64,000 bases of DNA from Telmatobacter sp. DSM 110680 (GTDB lineage Bacteria; Acidobacteriota; Terriglobia; Terriglobales; Acidobacteriaceae): assembly GCF_039994875.1 (NCBI RefSeq), contig NZ_CP121196.1, forward strand, positions 5,332,001 to 5,396,000, in the 5' to 3' direction. The position numbers and the translations under genes are program-made. This document shows positions 43,483-53,362 of the stretch, one piece after another (positions within the stretch are counted from its first letter, which is position 1; each line of letters begins with the position of its first letter). The notes under the pieces were generated by a model that ran no database searches, was not told the origin of the DNA, and saw nothing but the letters and a program-made list of their open reading frames with translations.

Positions 43483-44682
43483 CTACTTCGCCGCCGGACG
43501 CTTCAGCTTCATCGCTTCCGCGGTTACGTCTGTATACTTCAGTCCGGCGCCGGTATTAAACAGAACCACGCGATCGCTTGGCTTCAGATATCCGTTAGCG
43601 AGTAGTTTGTCGTACGCCGCAGTTACGCTTGCGCCCTCAGGAGAAAGAAATATGCCCTCGTTCCGGGCCCAGTCGAGGATCGAGACAAGGATTTCTTCAT
43701 CGCTGACGGCCATCGCTAGCCCATCCGACTCCCGCACAATGTCAAGAATGATCGTGTCGCCATAGGGCTTGGGAACGCGTAAGCCAGATGCAAACGTCGC
43801 GGCATCCTGCCACATTGTGCTGGCTGTCGCGCCCTGGTCGTAGGCGCGCACCACCGGCGCACAGCCAGACGACTGCACCGCGATCATCTTCGGCCGTTTG
43901 CCCGGCCGTACCCAGCCCAGTTCCTCCATCTCGTCAAACGCCTTCCACATTCCGATCAGACCAACTCCGCCGCCCGTAGGATAAAAAACCGCCTCGGGAT
44001 ACTCCCAGCCCAGTTGTTCCACGAGTTCGTATCCCATCGTCTTCTTGCCCTCGACGCGGAACGGCTCCTTGAGCGTGGAGATGTCGAACCAACCCTCCTG
44101 CTGCTTCCGCTCCTGCACGATGCGCGCGCAGTCTGAGATCAAGCCGTCGACGAGTTCCAGATGCGCTCCGTATGCAACCGCCTCAACGTAGTTCGCGAAC
44201 GGCACATCGAGCGGCATGAAGATATGCGCTTCAATTCCTGCTGCGGCGGCATAAGCCGCCAACGCTCCCGCCGCATTTCCAGCCGATGGCACCGCAAGCT
44301 TGCGCAGACCATAGTGCTTCGCCATCGTCACCGCCATTGCCAGGCCGCGCGCCTTGAAGGTACCAGTTGGATTAGCGCCCTCCTCTTTGACGAAAGCGCC
44401 AGCATGCCGTGTGCTCTTCAGCATCGGCGTCCAACCTTCGCCGAGCGTGACAGGAATCGCGTCTGGCAACACCGATCGATATCGCCACATCCCCATCCAA
44501 GGCCCCTCCGCATCTTTCGCAATCACCTCGCGCGCCGCCGTCCCTTTCAGATGCCCGAAGTTGTAGCGAACGAAAAGTGATCCAGCCGGCGCCGTGGCGC
44601 ATTGCGTGCATACAGTCTGTGGTGTTTCAGCGGAGATATGCGCATGGCACCGTACGCACTCAAGAAAAGCAATTTGCGGCAT
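43483..44682 (-). CDS. thrC: Threonine synthase
   Basis: ThrC converts O-phosphohomoserine to threonine using PLP. The 399-aa enzyme has an N-terminal zinc-ribbon-like segment (ECVRCHAHISAET...VCTQCAT) seen in the short ThrC class. The PLP lysine is in ANPTGTFKARG, and the later glycine-rich YPTGGGVGLIGM binds the PLP phosphate. The dehydratase-like fold is shared with cysteate or other PLP enzymes, but this length and the zinc ribbon fit ThrC. It precedes a DAACS transporter by 4 bp. Confidence 0.9.
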   Translation of the reverse strand: MPQIAFLECVRCHAHISAETPQTVCTQCATAPAGSLFVRYNFGHLKGTAAREVIAKDAEGPWMGMWRYRSVLPDAIPVTLGEGWTPMLKSTRHAGAFVKEEGANPTGTFKARGLAMAVTMAKHYGLRKLAVPSAGNAAGALAAYAAAAGIEAHIFMPLDVPFANYVEAVAYGAHLELVDGLISDCARIVQERKQQEGWFDISTLKEPFRVEGKKTMGYELVEQLGWEYPEAVFYPTGGGVGLIGMWKAFDEMEELGWVRPGKRPKMIAVQSSGCAPVVRAYDQGATASTMWQDAATFASGLRVPKPYGDTIILDIVRESDGLAMAVSDEEILVSILDWARNEGIFLSPEGASVTAAYDKLLANGYLKPSDRVVLFNTGAGLKYTDVTAEAMKLKRPAAK

Positions 44683-44753
44683 CGATGTAGAAACTCCAGA
44701 TACAGACTAGCGGTTCGCCCCGTGGGAGGCTCGGATACCAGCGAACAAAACAG

Positions 44754-46394
44754 TTAAAACTTTGCCTCGAATTCCCGGAATCGCCGCTCCAGTTCCCACT
44801 GCGCGGCAGCCTTCTCGTTCGCATCAAGAAAGCCCTTGCATGCAGCAGATGGTTTTGGCCCGCCTGGAATCTGCCCCTTGCACGCTGAAGTCGGGACGCT
44901 GAAGACATCAGGCGCAGCCCAAAGGCTCTCGCCAGCCAGAAAGTTATGCTCCATACCGGTGCGCGCCAACTGCTTCAAATCCTGATAGCTCAGATGATAG
45001 TCGTTCGCAGCGCGCACATATTCATTCGTCAGATTGATGCGACTCACGCCCTGATCGTCCGTCGAAAAAGCCACCGGCACATGCGCAGCCCGATAGTACT
45101 GGAACGGGTGATGGTCTCCGACAATGCCGAGAATTCCCTCATTCGAGCTGAGGTTGATCTCGACCATCACATGCTTTTTCGCCATCTCCTTCAGCAACTG
45201 CGGCGCATCGTCCTCATACATTGCGTCGACGCCGTGCCCGATTCGTTCCGCGTGTCCCAATTCAACTGCCTGACGAATGTGGAACTTCATGCCCTCCGGA
45301 GGCACCATTCCGGGCGCCAGTTCCCCAGCATGCAAACTGATGTGGACCTTCGGATAAAGGCCCTGCAGATACTCCACCATCTTCATGTGCAGCGTGTAGT
45401 CGCGCATCGCCACCATGTAGTCTTCCGGTTGCACAAAGTTGATGCCCACCCAGTCATCCGAGCCCTCTTCAATCGCCTGCTGCACTGTCTCAAAACCGAG
45501 CAGAGTCTGTGCGAAGACTTGCTCCGGCGAGAACGCGCGCAGTACTTGATAGATAAATCGCACTTGCACCCGGCAAGCCGGCGCGGCCTGAGGGGTTCCA
45601 CAGTGCTGAATCTGATTCCGCGAATCGATGGCTGCCTTGATCTCTGCCCGGTCCGTCATAATCTCGTCGCGCAGTCCATGATCCAGAAGTGTCTGCCGCA
45701 TCTTGGCGAAATCTGAATTGAAACCGGCCTCGTGCGCAATCCGGGCGGCGTGTCCAAAGCTGGGTGTTTCCATCAACTCGAGGTACTGATTGTTCTCGGC
45801 ATCAGCGCGCCGGGTGATCTCGTCAATCCACTGGCCTGTGTGACTTTTGTCGAGGCCGCCGAAGCGATCGAAAGTGGAAAAAAACTGATCGTGCCCGCTA
45901 TAGCCCGGCGTCGGCACGAAGTTGCGCATCGAAAAAGCATTGACAATGCGGTCGTACATGTCTTGCTGTGCCGGAGTCAGACTGCTGCCATTCAATTCGC
46001 TCGCGGGTACAAGCGGAGGTGCGCAGGGCTCCTTCACCGGCTTGCCCTGCTCGTTGCGCGCAAACTCGGCCTTTGCGGGATCGATGCATACCTTATCTTC
46101 AGCCGCCACGCGAATAATTGTCTCGGCATACACCCCGGCCCCAAGATGCATATGAAGGTCTGCCCCCTTGGGAAAATCCGCGAGAAAAGCTTGAACCGCA
46201 AGCGGCCCTTGGTGGACTGCCGCCTCATACGCACGGGTAGCGCGGGTCTCAATGGCTCCTGCTGCCGGTTGGCGCGCGACAGAAGCATCTATCGCCGGCT
46301 CAGCGGCAGAGAGACTGGCGGACTGAGTGAGGAGAGCTGCCGAGGCGAGCGAGATCGCAGTCAACTTAAAGCGAAGTGCAGACAGAGTGCGCAT
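44754..46394 (-). CDS. Exported adenosine deaminase-like (ADGF/CECR1-type) enzyme
   Basis: This 546-aa protein has a signal peptide (LTAISLASAALLTQSASLSAAE). Its catalytic domain is of the adenosine/AMP deaminase superfamily: metal-binding HMHLGAG (replacing HxH-L-D), SLHAGELAPG, GHAERIGHGVD, HVMVEINLSSNEGI, and FSTDDQGVSR with the catalytic Asp pair. Secretion and a long N-terminal extension (DFPKGADLHMHLG preceded by about 75 residues) match secreted adenosine deaminases of the ADGF group. It probably scavenges purines outside the cytoplasm. It stands alone, divergent from kduI. Confidence 0.88.
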   Translation of the reverse strand: MRTLSALRFKLTAISLASAALLTQSASLSAAEPAIDASVARQPAAGAIETRATRAYEAAVHQGPLAVQAFLADFPKGADLHMHLGAGVYAETIIRVAAEDKVCIDPAKAEFARNEQGKPVKEPCAPPLVPASELNGSSLTPAQQDMYDRIVNAFSMRNFVPTPGYSGHDQFFSTFDRFGGLDKSHTGQWIDEITRRADAENNQYLELMETPSFGHAARIAHEAGFNSDFAKMRQTLLDHGLRDEIMTDRAEIKAAIDSRNQIQHCGTPQAAPACRVQVRFIYQVLRAFSPEQVFAQTLLGFETVQQAIEEGSDDWVGINFVQPEDYMVAMRDYTLHMKMVEYLQGLYPKVHISLHAGELAPGMVPPEGMKFHIRQAVELGHAERIGHGVDAMYEDDAPQLLKEMAKKHVMVEINLSSNEGILGIVGDHHPFQYYRAAHVPVAFSTDDQGVSRINLTNEYVRAANDYHLSYQDLKQLARTGMEHNFLAGESLWAAPDVFSVPTSACKGQIPGGPKPSAACKGFLDANEKAAAQWELERRFREFEAKF

Positions 46395-46591
46395 GGTTGC
46401 TCTCCAGTGTAAGGGCTCGTCGCGAAGTTCGCACCTCGATTCTCACGAATGGCGCGTCACTTTACTTTCTCGATTCGCGCAAGCCGCAACGAAGCATAAA
46501 CTATTTCCATGGAGTTCAATGCTACCTCTCATACGTCTGAAGTGATTGTTGCCGAAAGTATGCAAAGGACGATTCCAGACCGTGCCATTTT

Positions 46592-47422
46592 ATGAAGACA
46601 CTCTTGATCGCTGACCCTGTTCGCTATCCGCGCATGACGACGGAAGAGCTCCGCAAATCTTTTCTTATAAACGAACATTCCCGGCCCGGAGAACTGAGTC
46701 TCACCTATGTTGATCTGGACAGGGCTGTGGCAGGCATCGCTAGCCCAACCAACCAGCCCATTGCCTTGGAAAGCAGTCCCGAGTTGCGGGCCGCCTACTT
46801 TACCGAGCGCCGGGAACTTGGAGCACTGAACGTTGGCGGCGATGGCATAGTCCATGTCGGCAACTCTACCTATACGCTGGCAAACCTCGATTTGATCTAT
46901 ATCGGGCGCGGCAATCCGGAGATTCGATTCGAGGCCAAGTCGAAGGAAGCACCACCAGTCTTTTATTTGCTCAGCTATCCGGCGCACGCCGTCCACCCGG
47001 TAGCCGTCGTCAAAAAAGAGGCCGCGCAGCCCACTGATATTGGCAACGCTGCACAAAGCAATCGCCGCACGATCTACAAGTACATCCACGCAGCGGGTGT
47101 GAAGAGCTGCCAGCTTGTGATGGGGGTGACCCATCTGCACGAAGGCAGTACGTGGAACACGATGCCAGCCCATACTCACATGCGGCGGTCAGAGATTTAC
47201 TTTTACTTCGACCTCGCAGAGAGTGCGCGTGTATTTCATCTGATGGGGCCACCCGAAGAGACTAGGCACATCGTTATTGCCGATCGCGAGGCCGTGATCT
47301 CTCCGGGATGGTCGATTCACGCCGGCGTTGGTACACAAGCATACAAATTCTGCTGGGGAATGGGCGGAGAAAACCAGGACTATGCCGACATGGACCCAGT
47401 AAGTCTCGCGGACATGCGCTAA
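46592..47422 (+). CDS. kduI: 5-keto-4-deoxyuronate isomerase (KduI)
   Basis: KduI isomerises 5-keto-4-deoxyuronate to 2,5-diketo-3-deoxygluconate in pectin and uronate breakdown. The 276-aa cupin enzyme has the zinc site THLHEGSTWNTMPAHTHMRR (two His and a Glu) and the family ending QAYKFCWGMGGENQDYADMD. The full-length match is unambiguous. No kduD, pectate lyase or uronate transporter is nearby, so its pathway genes must be elsewhere. It is divergent from the deaminase and followed 85 bp later by a secreted protease. Confidence 0.93.
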   Translation: MKTLLIADPVRYPRMTTEELRKSFLINEHSRPGELSLTYVDLDRAVAGIASPTNQPIALESSPELRAAYFTERRELGALNVGGDGIVHVGNSTYTLANLDLIYIGRGNPEIRFEAKSKEAPPVFYLLSYPAHAVHPVAVVKKEAAQPTDIGNAAQSNRRTIYKYIHAAGVKSCQLVMGVTHLHEGSTWNTMPAHTHMRRSEIYFYFDLAESARVFHLMGPPEETRHIVIADREAVISPGWSIHAGVGTQAYKFCWGMGGENQDYADMDPVSLADMR

Positions 47423-47507
47423 GACAAAGGTGGTGAGCAGTTCAGCTCGCCGCCTCGGTCGGTTTATAAATCTCCTCCGATTCCTCTCAGCCATGATAGA
47501 AGGAGAA

Positions 47508-50027
47508 ATGCGCAAGCTTCCCTTGCTCCTTCTACTTATTCTTCCCGTTATCACCTTGGCACAAGGCGCAAAGCCGGCACCCGCGGCTAGCGAACCGGCG
47601 GTCCCGCCCAGCATCCACGAAAAGACCGCTGGAATGAAGCACCTCGACGGCTTAATCCCGTTGGACTGGGATGCACGAACAGGCAAGCTCTATCTGGAGA
47701 TCGCCGGCCTTGGAGCGGATGGCAAAAGTTCGGATTTCATTTACGCGACCTCGTTGCCATTCGGCACGGGTTCGAATGACCTTGGTCTCGATCGTGGGCA
47801 AGTCACGGAGGGACGCATTGTTCGATTCGAGCGCGGTGGGCCCAAAGTGCTCCTGGTTCAACCCAATCTTGCCTTCCGCTCCTCGAGCAATGATCCAGAC
47901 GAGCAACTCGCGGTTACGCAGTCCTTCGCGCAGTCCGTGCTGTGGGGTTTCACCGTCGCGGCCGAGTCCCAGGACGGCGCGGTCCTCGTCGATGCCACGG
48001 ATTTCTTTCTGCACGATGCGCACGGAGTGGCTGACAGGCTCACAAACTTGAAGCAGGGTACTTATCGGGTCGATGCGTCTCGATCCGCGATTGTGCTCGA
48101 CCACACCAAGACGTTTCCGAGGAACACCGAAGTCGAAGCAGAGCTCACGTTCTCCACGGATGCGCCGCCCAAAGGAGAGTTTGTATCGAACGTCACGCCG
48201 GATCCTCATGCGATGACCGTCCGCGAGAAATCCTCGTTTATTGCATTGCCGGAGCCCGGTTTTGTCCCCCGTCGCTTCAATCCCCGCGCCGGATACTTCC
48301 CCACCAGCTATCGTGATTACACATCCGCACTCGGTGAGCCTCTCGATCAGCTCTTTATTATTCGCCATCGCTTGATCAAGCAGGACCCCAATTGCAATAC
48401 CGACTGCAAACCCGTTGAGCCTATCCATTACTACGTGGATCGCGGTGCTCCAGAGCCGGTCCGCACCGCGCTAGTTGAAGGCGCTCGCTGGTGGGACCAG
48501 GCGTTTCAGGCGGCGGGCTGGGCAAAGGGAACCTTCCTCGTCGACCTTCTTCCCGAAACCGCAGACCCAATGGATGCACGCTACAACATAATTCAGTGGG
48601 TTCACCGCTACACACGCGGCTGGAGTTATGGCTCCGCCATTGCCGATCCCCGCACAGGCGAAATCATCAAGGGTAATGTAACGCTGGGCTCATTGCGCGC
48701 TCGCCAGGATTATCTGATTGCCGAAGCGCTTTTATCGCCTTACGGGAATTCCTCTTCTCCAAGTGCGGGAAGTCCAGCTGATAATCCCATGCTGCAGATG
48801 GTACTCGCACGCATTCGTCAGTTATCTGCACATGAAACCGGCCACACCCTCGGCCTTGCACATAACTTTGCCGCATCAACAGTCACACAGAGTGACAGCG
48901 TGATGGATTATCCGCATCCCTACTTCACCCTTGACAGTGATGGGCGGATCGACGCGTCGCATGCCTACGCCGTCAACATTGGTGATTGGGATAAGGTGGC
49001 GATCAATTATGGCTATCGTGAATTCGGTTCGCACACCAATGCCGAAGAAGAAAATGCCGCGCTCAACAAGATTTTGAGCGATGCAGATCGTGCGGGCCAG
49101 GTTTTTATCACCGATGAAGATGCACGCCCATTCGGTTCAGCCCATCCGCGCGCACACTTGTGGGACAACGGCAATGATCCTGCAGCTGAACTTGATCGCG
49201 TTCTCGCTGTCCGCATGGTCGCGTTGAAGAACTTTGGTGAAAATGCGATCAAGCCCGGCACGCCCATGGCACAGTTAGAGCAGACTCTGGTTCCACTTTT
49301 TCTCTTCCATCGCTATCAGACCGAAGCTGCCATCAAAGAAATCGGTGGGCTTGACTACAGGTACAACCTGCGCGGCGACGGTCTCGCAGGCCCTGCGATT
49401 TTCGATCCCACACAGCAGCGCAAAGCACTCGACTCCGTGCTGAAGACTCTCGGGCCAGAGACGCTTACACTACCCGAATCGTTACTTCGCATCCTCCCAC
49501 CCGTTCCGCCAGGATACCCACGGACGCGTGAATCGTTCCCATCGCACACAGGCCTCACCTTCGATCCCATTGCTGCCGCCGAATCCGCGGCTGACCTGAC
49601 TCTGAGCGTCCTGCTCGATCCCGCCCGAGCCAACCGCATTATTGAGTACCACATGCGGGTTCCCGCTTCGCCGTCCCTGCGCAGTGTCCTTGAAGCCATT
49701 TCCGCAACGGTTGCCGCCCGTCCAGAGGCGGGACACACTATGTCTTCTGAAGTCGAGCGCGCGGTCGAGTTCCGCTCCGTTGAAGCGATGCTGGCTTTGG
49801 CGGTCAACCCCGCAGCCTCAAGCCAGGCTCGCGCAATCGCACAATGGCACATCCGCGATCTTCTGAAGCAGTGGAAGTCAAATCCGATGCCGCAGGATAC
49901 TGCAGAAGCGATCCACCGCTCCGCCCTCATCGATCGCATTGAGAATTTCGAGCGTGATCCCGACAAGTTCGTTCCCGCAAAGGCTGTGGAAGCTCCGCCC
50001 GGCATGCCAATTGGCGACGACGAATAG
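47508..50027 (+). CDS. Exported zinc-dependent metalloprotease (DUF5117/DUF4953-type)
   Basis: This 839-aa protein has a signal peptide (LPLLLLLILPVITLAQG). An N-terminal DUF5117-like domain (TGKLYLEIAGLG, DFIYATSLPFGTGSNDLGLDRGQ, RFERGGPKVLLVQPN) precedes a metzincin-like catalytic domain with HETGHTLGLAHN (about residues 441-452) and a Met-turn-like SVMDYPHP. A C-terminal helical domain follows. This architecture is common in Bacteroidota and Acidobacteriota, and the natural substrates are unknown. Start choice: the ATG at 47508 follows AGAAGGAG directly. The open frame to 47430 has no signal. Confidence 0.9.
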   Translation: MRKLPLLLLLILPVITLAQGAKPAPAASEPAVPPSIHEKTAGMKHLDGLIPLDWDARTGKLYLEIAGLGADGKSSDFIYATSLPFGTGSNDLGLDRGQVTEGRIVRFERGGPKVLLVQPNLAFRSSSNDPDEQLAVTQSFAQSVLWGFTVAAESQDGAVLVDATDFFLHDAHGVADRLTNLKQGTYRVDASRSAIVLDHTKTFPRNTEVEAELTFSTDAPPKGEFVSNVTPDPHAMTVREKSSFIALPEPGFVPRRFNPRAGYFPTSYRDYTSALGEPLDQLFIIRHRLIKQDPNCNTDCKPVEPIHYYVDRGAPEPVRTALVEGARWWDQAFQAAGWAKGTFLVDLLPETADPMDARYNIIQWVHRYTRGWSYGSAIADPRTGEIIKGNVTLGSLRARQDYLIAEALLSPYGNSSSPSAGSPADNPMLQMVLARIRQLSAHETGHTLGLAHNFAASTVTQSDSVMDYPHPYFTLDSDGRIDASHAYAVNIGDWDKVAINYGYREFGSHTNAEEENAALNKILSDADRAGQVFITDEDARPFGSAHPRAHLWDNGNDPAAELDRVLAVRMVALKNFGENAIKPGTPMAQLEQTLVPLFLFHRYQTEAAIKEIGGLDYRYNLRGDGLAGPAIFDPTQQRKALDSVLKTLGPETLTLPESLLRILPPVPPGYPRTRESFPSHTGLTFDPIAAAESAADLTLSVLLDPARANRIIEYHMRVPASPSLRSVLEAISATVAARPEAGHTMSSEVERAVEFRSVEAMLALAVNPAASSQARAIAQWHIRDLLKQWKSNPMPQDTAEAIHRSALIDRIENFERDPDKFVPAKAVEAPPGMPIGDDE

Positions 50028-50056
50028 ACTTCGTCTGTAAGTGCATTTGAGAGTCG

Positions 50057-50821
50057 TTACTCTGCATCCAACTCGATCGCACCTTCCTTCAGTGAAGTGC
50101 CCGTTCGCTGCTTCAAGCGGGCTACCTGGAGAAGACGAAACAGACGATCCGCAGCCACCTTCGGCGAAAGACCGCCATTGCGAATATTAGAAAGACAATT
50201 GCGGTCAGCGTCAGTGCGATCAGGACCCGGCGACCAAGTAAGGTACGCGCCCATGCTGTCGGGAGAAGACAATCCCGGTCGTTCTCCGATCAGAATCAAG
50301 CTGCACCTCGCTCCAAGGTTTGCACCAACTTCATCTCCAACCGCTACCCTTCCCTGCTGAACGATGGCGATGGGCGCCAAGTTCCACGCATTTGCAAGGA
50401 GTTGAGGAAGCAGATGGGCAAGCAGCGGGACGGCATTGCGCTCAATTGCAAGGGCCGAAAGCCCGTCGGCAATGGTGATGGCCAGGTCGCACGGGCTTCT
50501 GCGAAGCATGGCGACTGAATCGGGGTGAAGGGTACGGCCGAGATTCGGATGGCGCAGATAAGTTGCCCGATTCGGCGCGTTGGTGCGCAGTTGAATAACT
50601 ACGATGCCGGCATCTGTCAAAATCGGGAGTTCGGCAATCAGGCGTTGCGCGAATAAAGGTAGATAAAGCTCGGCATGAACGGCATCTCGCGCCAGCGCAT
50701 GGTCCCGTCGAAAGCTCAGGACTTCATCGGTGGCGATGCTGTTGCCAGTAGTCGGCAAAGACACTCGGGCCGCGGTCAAATCGCGCAGGTTTGAGAGGGA
50801 TGTTCGAGTGAGCTTCGTCAT
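50057..50821 (-). CDS. eutC: Ethanolamine ammonia-lyase small subunit
   Basis: EutC pairs with EutB to form the adenosylcobalamin-dependent enzyme that turns ethanolamine into acetaldehyde and ammonia. The 254-aa product has the family motifs TDEVLSFRRDHALARDAVH near the start, the B12-contacting segment IADGLSALAIERN, GERPGLSSPDSMGAYLTW, and DRNCLSNIRNGGL. It begins 7 bp after the eutB stop. A longer frame to 50953 overlaps eutB in another frame and is rejected. No other eut gene (transport, reactivase, microcompartment) is nearby. Confidence 0.93.
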   Translation of the reverse strand: MTKLTRTSLSNLRDLTAARVSLPTTGNSIATDEVLSFRRDHALARDAVHAELYLPLFAQRLIAELPILTDAGIVVIQLRTNAPNRATYLRHPNLGRTLHPDSVAMLRRSPCDLAITIADGLSALAIERNAVPLLAHLLPQLLANAWNLAPIAIVQQGRVAVGDEVGANLGARCSLILIGERPGLSSPDSMGAYLTWSPGPDRTDADRNCLSNIRNGGLSPKVAADRLFRLLQVARLKQRTGTSLKEGAIELDAE

Positions 50822-50828
50822 GGCAGCG

Positions 50829-52187
50829 TTATTGTCCGGCAAGCAACTGGGCTTGAAGAGGCTCGGCAAGTCGGTTCGGCATATCGCCTTCCAGCCACGC
50901 TTCAAACTCCGGTGATGGGCGAAGACCAAGAATGGATCGGAGATATAACGCATCGTGGAAAGATGTGCTCTGGTACTGAAGCATGATGTCGTCGGCTCCC
51001 GGCACCCCCATGATGTAGTTCACGCCTGCAGCTCCGAGAAGCGTCAGCAGCGAATCCATATCGTCTTGATCGGCCTCGGCATGATTGGTATAGCAAACAT
51101 CGCAACCCATTGGAAGCCCAAGCAATTTGCCGCAGAAATGATCCTCAAGACCGGCGCGCAGGATTTGCTTTCCGTCATAGAGATATTCCGGCCCAATAAA
51201 CCCAACTACCGTATTCACCAGCATTGGTTTGTAGTGTCGGGCAACGGCATAAGCTCGCGCCTCACAGGTCTGCTGATCGACCCCATGATGCGCATTCGCC
51301 GAAAGTGCGCTTCCCTGGCCCGTTTCGAAATACATGACGTTTTGACCGACGGTTCCTCGACGCAATTCAGATGCGGCCTGATTCGCCTCCGCAAGCAAAG
51401 CCAAGCTGATACCAAAAAAAGCATTCGCTTGCTCAGTACCTGCGATGGACTGGAAGACGAGGTCAACCGGTGCCCCCTGCTCAAGCGCCGCTAGTTGCGT
51501 GGTGACGTGCGCTAAAACGCAGCTTTGCGTTGGGATCGCATAGCGCTCTCGGACCGTGTCGATGAGGCGAAGTAAGTTGATCGTACCGGCCACGCTATCA
51601 CCAGCAGGATTGATTCCGATAACGGCATCGCCCGAACCAAGAAGCAAGCCGTCCACGATAGCTGCGGCAATGCCAAGCGGGTTGTCCGTCGGATGATTAG
51701 GTTGGAGTCGCGTCGATAGACGGCCCGGCAATCCGACCGTTGTCCGAAAGCGTGTAACCACGCTGATCTTACGGGCAACTGCAATCAGGTCCTGCACACG
51801 CATCAGTTTGCAGACTGCCGCAACCATCTCGGGCATCAGACCTGGGGCGATGGATTGCAGAAATTGCGTTGTCGCCTCCTCTGAGAGCAGCACGTTTCGC
51901 AATTCACCTACAGTAAGACTCGCGATGGGGGCGTGGGCAGATGCGTCATGTGTATCGAAGATAAGACGCGTGACCTCGTCCGTTTCGTATGGAATGATTG
52001 GCTCTTGAAGGAAAGCGCCGAGCGGAAGATCAGCCAGCGCCATCTGAGCGGCAACGCGTTCGACAGCACTCCGCGCGGCTATGCCTGCAAGCTCGTCTCC
52101 GGATCGCGCCGGAGTTGCCTTCGCAAGCAGTTCCCTTAGACTTCCAAAGTTGTAGTTGACCCCGTCAATGCTATGCCGCAGGAGCAT
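50829..52187 (-). CDS. eutB: Ethanolamine ammonia-lyase large subunit
   Basis: EutB is the catalytic TIM-barrel subunit. The 452-aa product has the expected length (about 450) and motifs such as VVDG-like AAIVDGLLLGSGDAVIGINPAGDS, the FISSITG-like VFQSIAGTEQANAFFGI, YFETGQGSALSANAHHGVDQQT, and CDVCYTNHAEADQDDMD near the end. It forms an operon with eutC. The ATG at 52187 is preceded by GGAG. A TPR gene ends 32 bp upstream; co-transcription is possible but not implied by function. Confidence 0.95.
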   Translation of the reverse strand: MLLRHSIDGVNYNFGSLRELLAKATPARSGDELAGIAARSAVERVAAQMALADLPLGAFLQEPIIPYETDEVTRLIFDTHDASAHAPIASLTVGELRNVLLSEEATTQFLQSIAPGLMPEMVAAVCKLMRVQDLIAVARKISVVTRFRTTVGLPGRLSTRLQPNHPTDNPLGIAAAIVDGLLLGSGDAVIGINPAGDSVAGTINLLRLIDTVRERYAIPTQSCVLAHVTTQLAALEQGAPVDLVFQSIAGTEQANAFFGISLALLAEANQAASELRRGTVGQNVMYFETGQGSALSANAHHGVDQQTCEARAYAVARHYKPMLVNTVVGFIGPEYLYDGKQILRAGLEDHFCGKLLGLPMGCDVCYTNHAEADQDDMDSLLTLLGAAGVNYIMGVPGADDIMLQYQSTSFHDALYLRSILGLRPSPEFEAWLEGDMPNRLAEPLQAQLLAGQ

Positions 52188-52219
52188 GCGAACTCCATCG
52201 CTGGATTGAAGGCAGTCTA

Positions 52220-53179
52220 TCAGCGATCCGGTGCGGTTTTGATTGATATTGGATTTGGTGTCTTCTCCGACGAATGCGCACCACTCAGCTTTGCACAGAT
52301 GTCGAACTGTTCCCGGGCGCGGTCACGCATTCCTTCTTGGCGGTAGATTTGCCCAAGCTTGAAGTGGAGACTTGATATATCGGGCGCCAGGGCGATGGCC
52401 CTCTCTAACTCGCTTTGCGCTTTCGGCAGATCTCTCTGCACCGAATAGACGTGACTCAGCTCTTCGTGGATGGTTGGATTTTGGGGCGAAAGAACGGCAG
52501 CTTTAGCAAGGAATGGGGCTGCTTCTTCAGTCTTGTTTTGGTCTACGAGCAGAGTCCCCATGTTTAAAAAAGGCTGCGCGTCCGCTGGCGCGTCTCCCTG
52601 CCAGTCAATCGCGGTCTGGAATGCAGCTTTGGCCTTTGCGAGGTCGTTCAACTCGCGCCACGCCAGGCCGATGTTGTTTTCGGCCTCCACGTACTTTGGA
52701 TGTAGGGCCAACGCGCGTTCGAAACTAGATATGGCTGCCGGAAAATCATTCTCATTGAACTTAGTCCTGCCCAGTAGATAATTCGCATCCGCGTCGTCCG
52801 GGGCTTCGGCAACTACCTCTGAAAACCACTTGTCCGCATCGCCGAAATCGCCCAGCATTACATAATCAGAGGCGACGACCTTTAGCTCATCGGGACGCGG
52901 GCGTCGAAATTTTGCACCAGCCGTGAATTCGGCAAGGGATTCTTTGGCCTTGCGCTCGCTGAAGAGCACATAACCCAACAAAAAGTGCGCGTCGGCGGAT
53001 GACGGATTGGTGTTGAGATAAGCCATTAAGGCCGACTCAGATTCCCCCAGTTTTCCAGCCGCTACAAGCGAACGCTCCTGCGCCAATGGATCCGCAGGCT
53101 CCTGGCAAACACACTCCCCGGCACATGTCGCAATCAGAAGCAATGCACAGCAAATCATTTGGACCTTTTGCTTTTCCAT
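52220..53179 (-). CDS. Exported TPR protein
   Basis: This protein of about 319 aa has an N-terminal signal (MICCALLLIATCAGECVCQ) and then several TPR repeats, e.g. AEAPDDADANYLLGRTKFNENDFPAAISSFERA, ALHPKYVEAENNIGLAWRELND and ALAPDISSLHFKLGQIYRQ. TPR arrays mediate protein-protein contacts; nothing identifies the partner. The ATG at 53179 gives a good signal sequence; the frame continues to 53203. Its 3' end is 32 bp upstream of eutB, so transcription may run through. Confidence 0.8.
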   Translation of the reverse strand: MEKQKVQMICCALLLIATCAGECVCQEPADPLAQERSLVAAGKLGESESALMAYLNTNPSSADAHFLLGYVLFSERKAKESLAEFTAGAKFRRPRPDELKVVASDYVMLGDFGDADKWFSEVVAEAPDDADANYLLGRTKFNENDFPAAISSFERALALHPKYVEAENNIGLAWRELNDLAKAKAAFQTAIDWQGDAPADAQPFLNMGTLLVDQNKTEEAAPFLAKAAVLSPQNPTIHEELSHVYSVQRDLPKAQSELERAIALAPDISSLHFKLGQIYRQEGMRDRAREQFDICAKLSGAHSSEKTPNPISIKTAPDR

Positions 53180-53362
53180 CGGATGATTATTTGCCGTTAG
53201 CATCGCATGATTTCATCTGCGTCAGCAATCGTCGCATGTCCTCCAAATTTGGACAACAGAAGAGCGCGATCGAACAGGTGCTTCACGCACGGAGTAGCCC
53301 GCGGATTCGCAGCCCTGTGCGAAGCATAGCCAGATAAAAATCGACACTCTAATTGACGCGCC

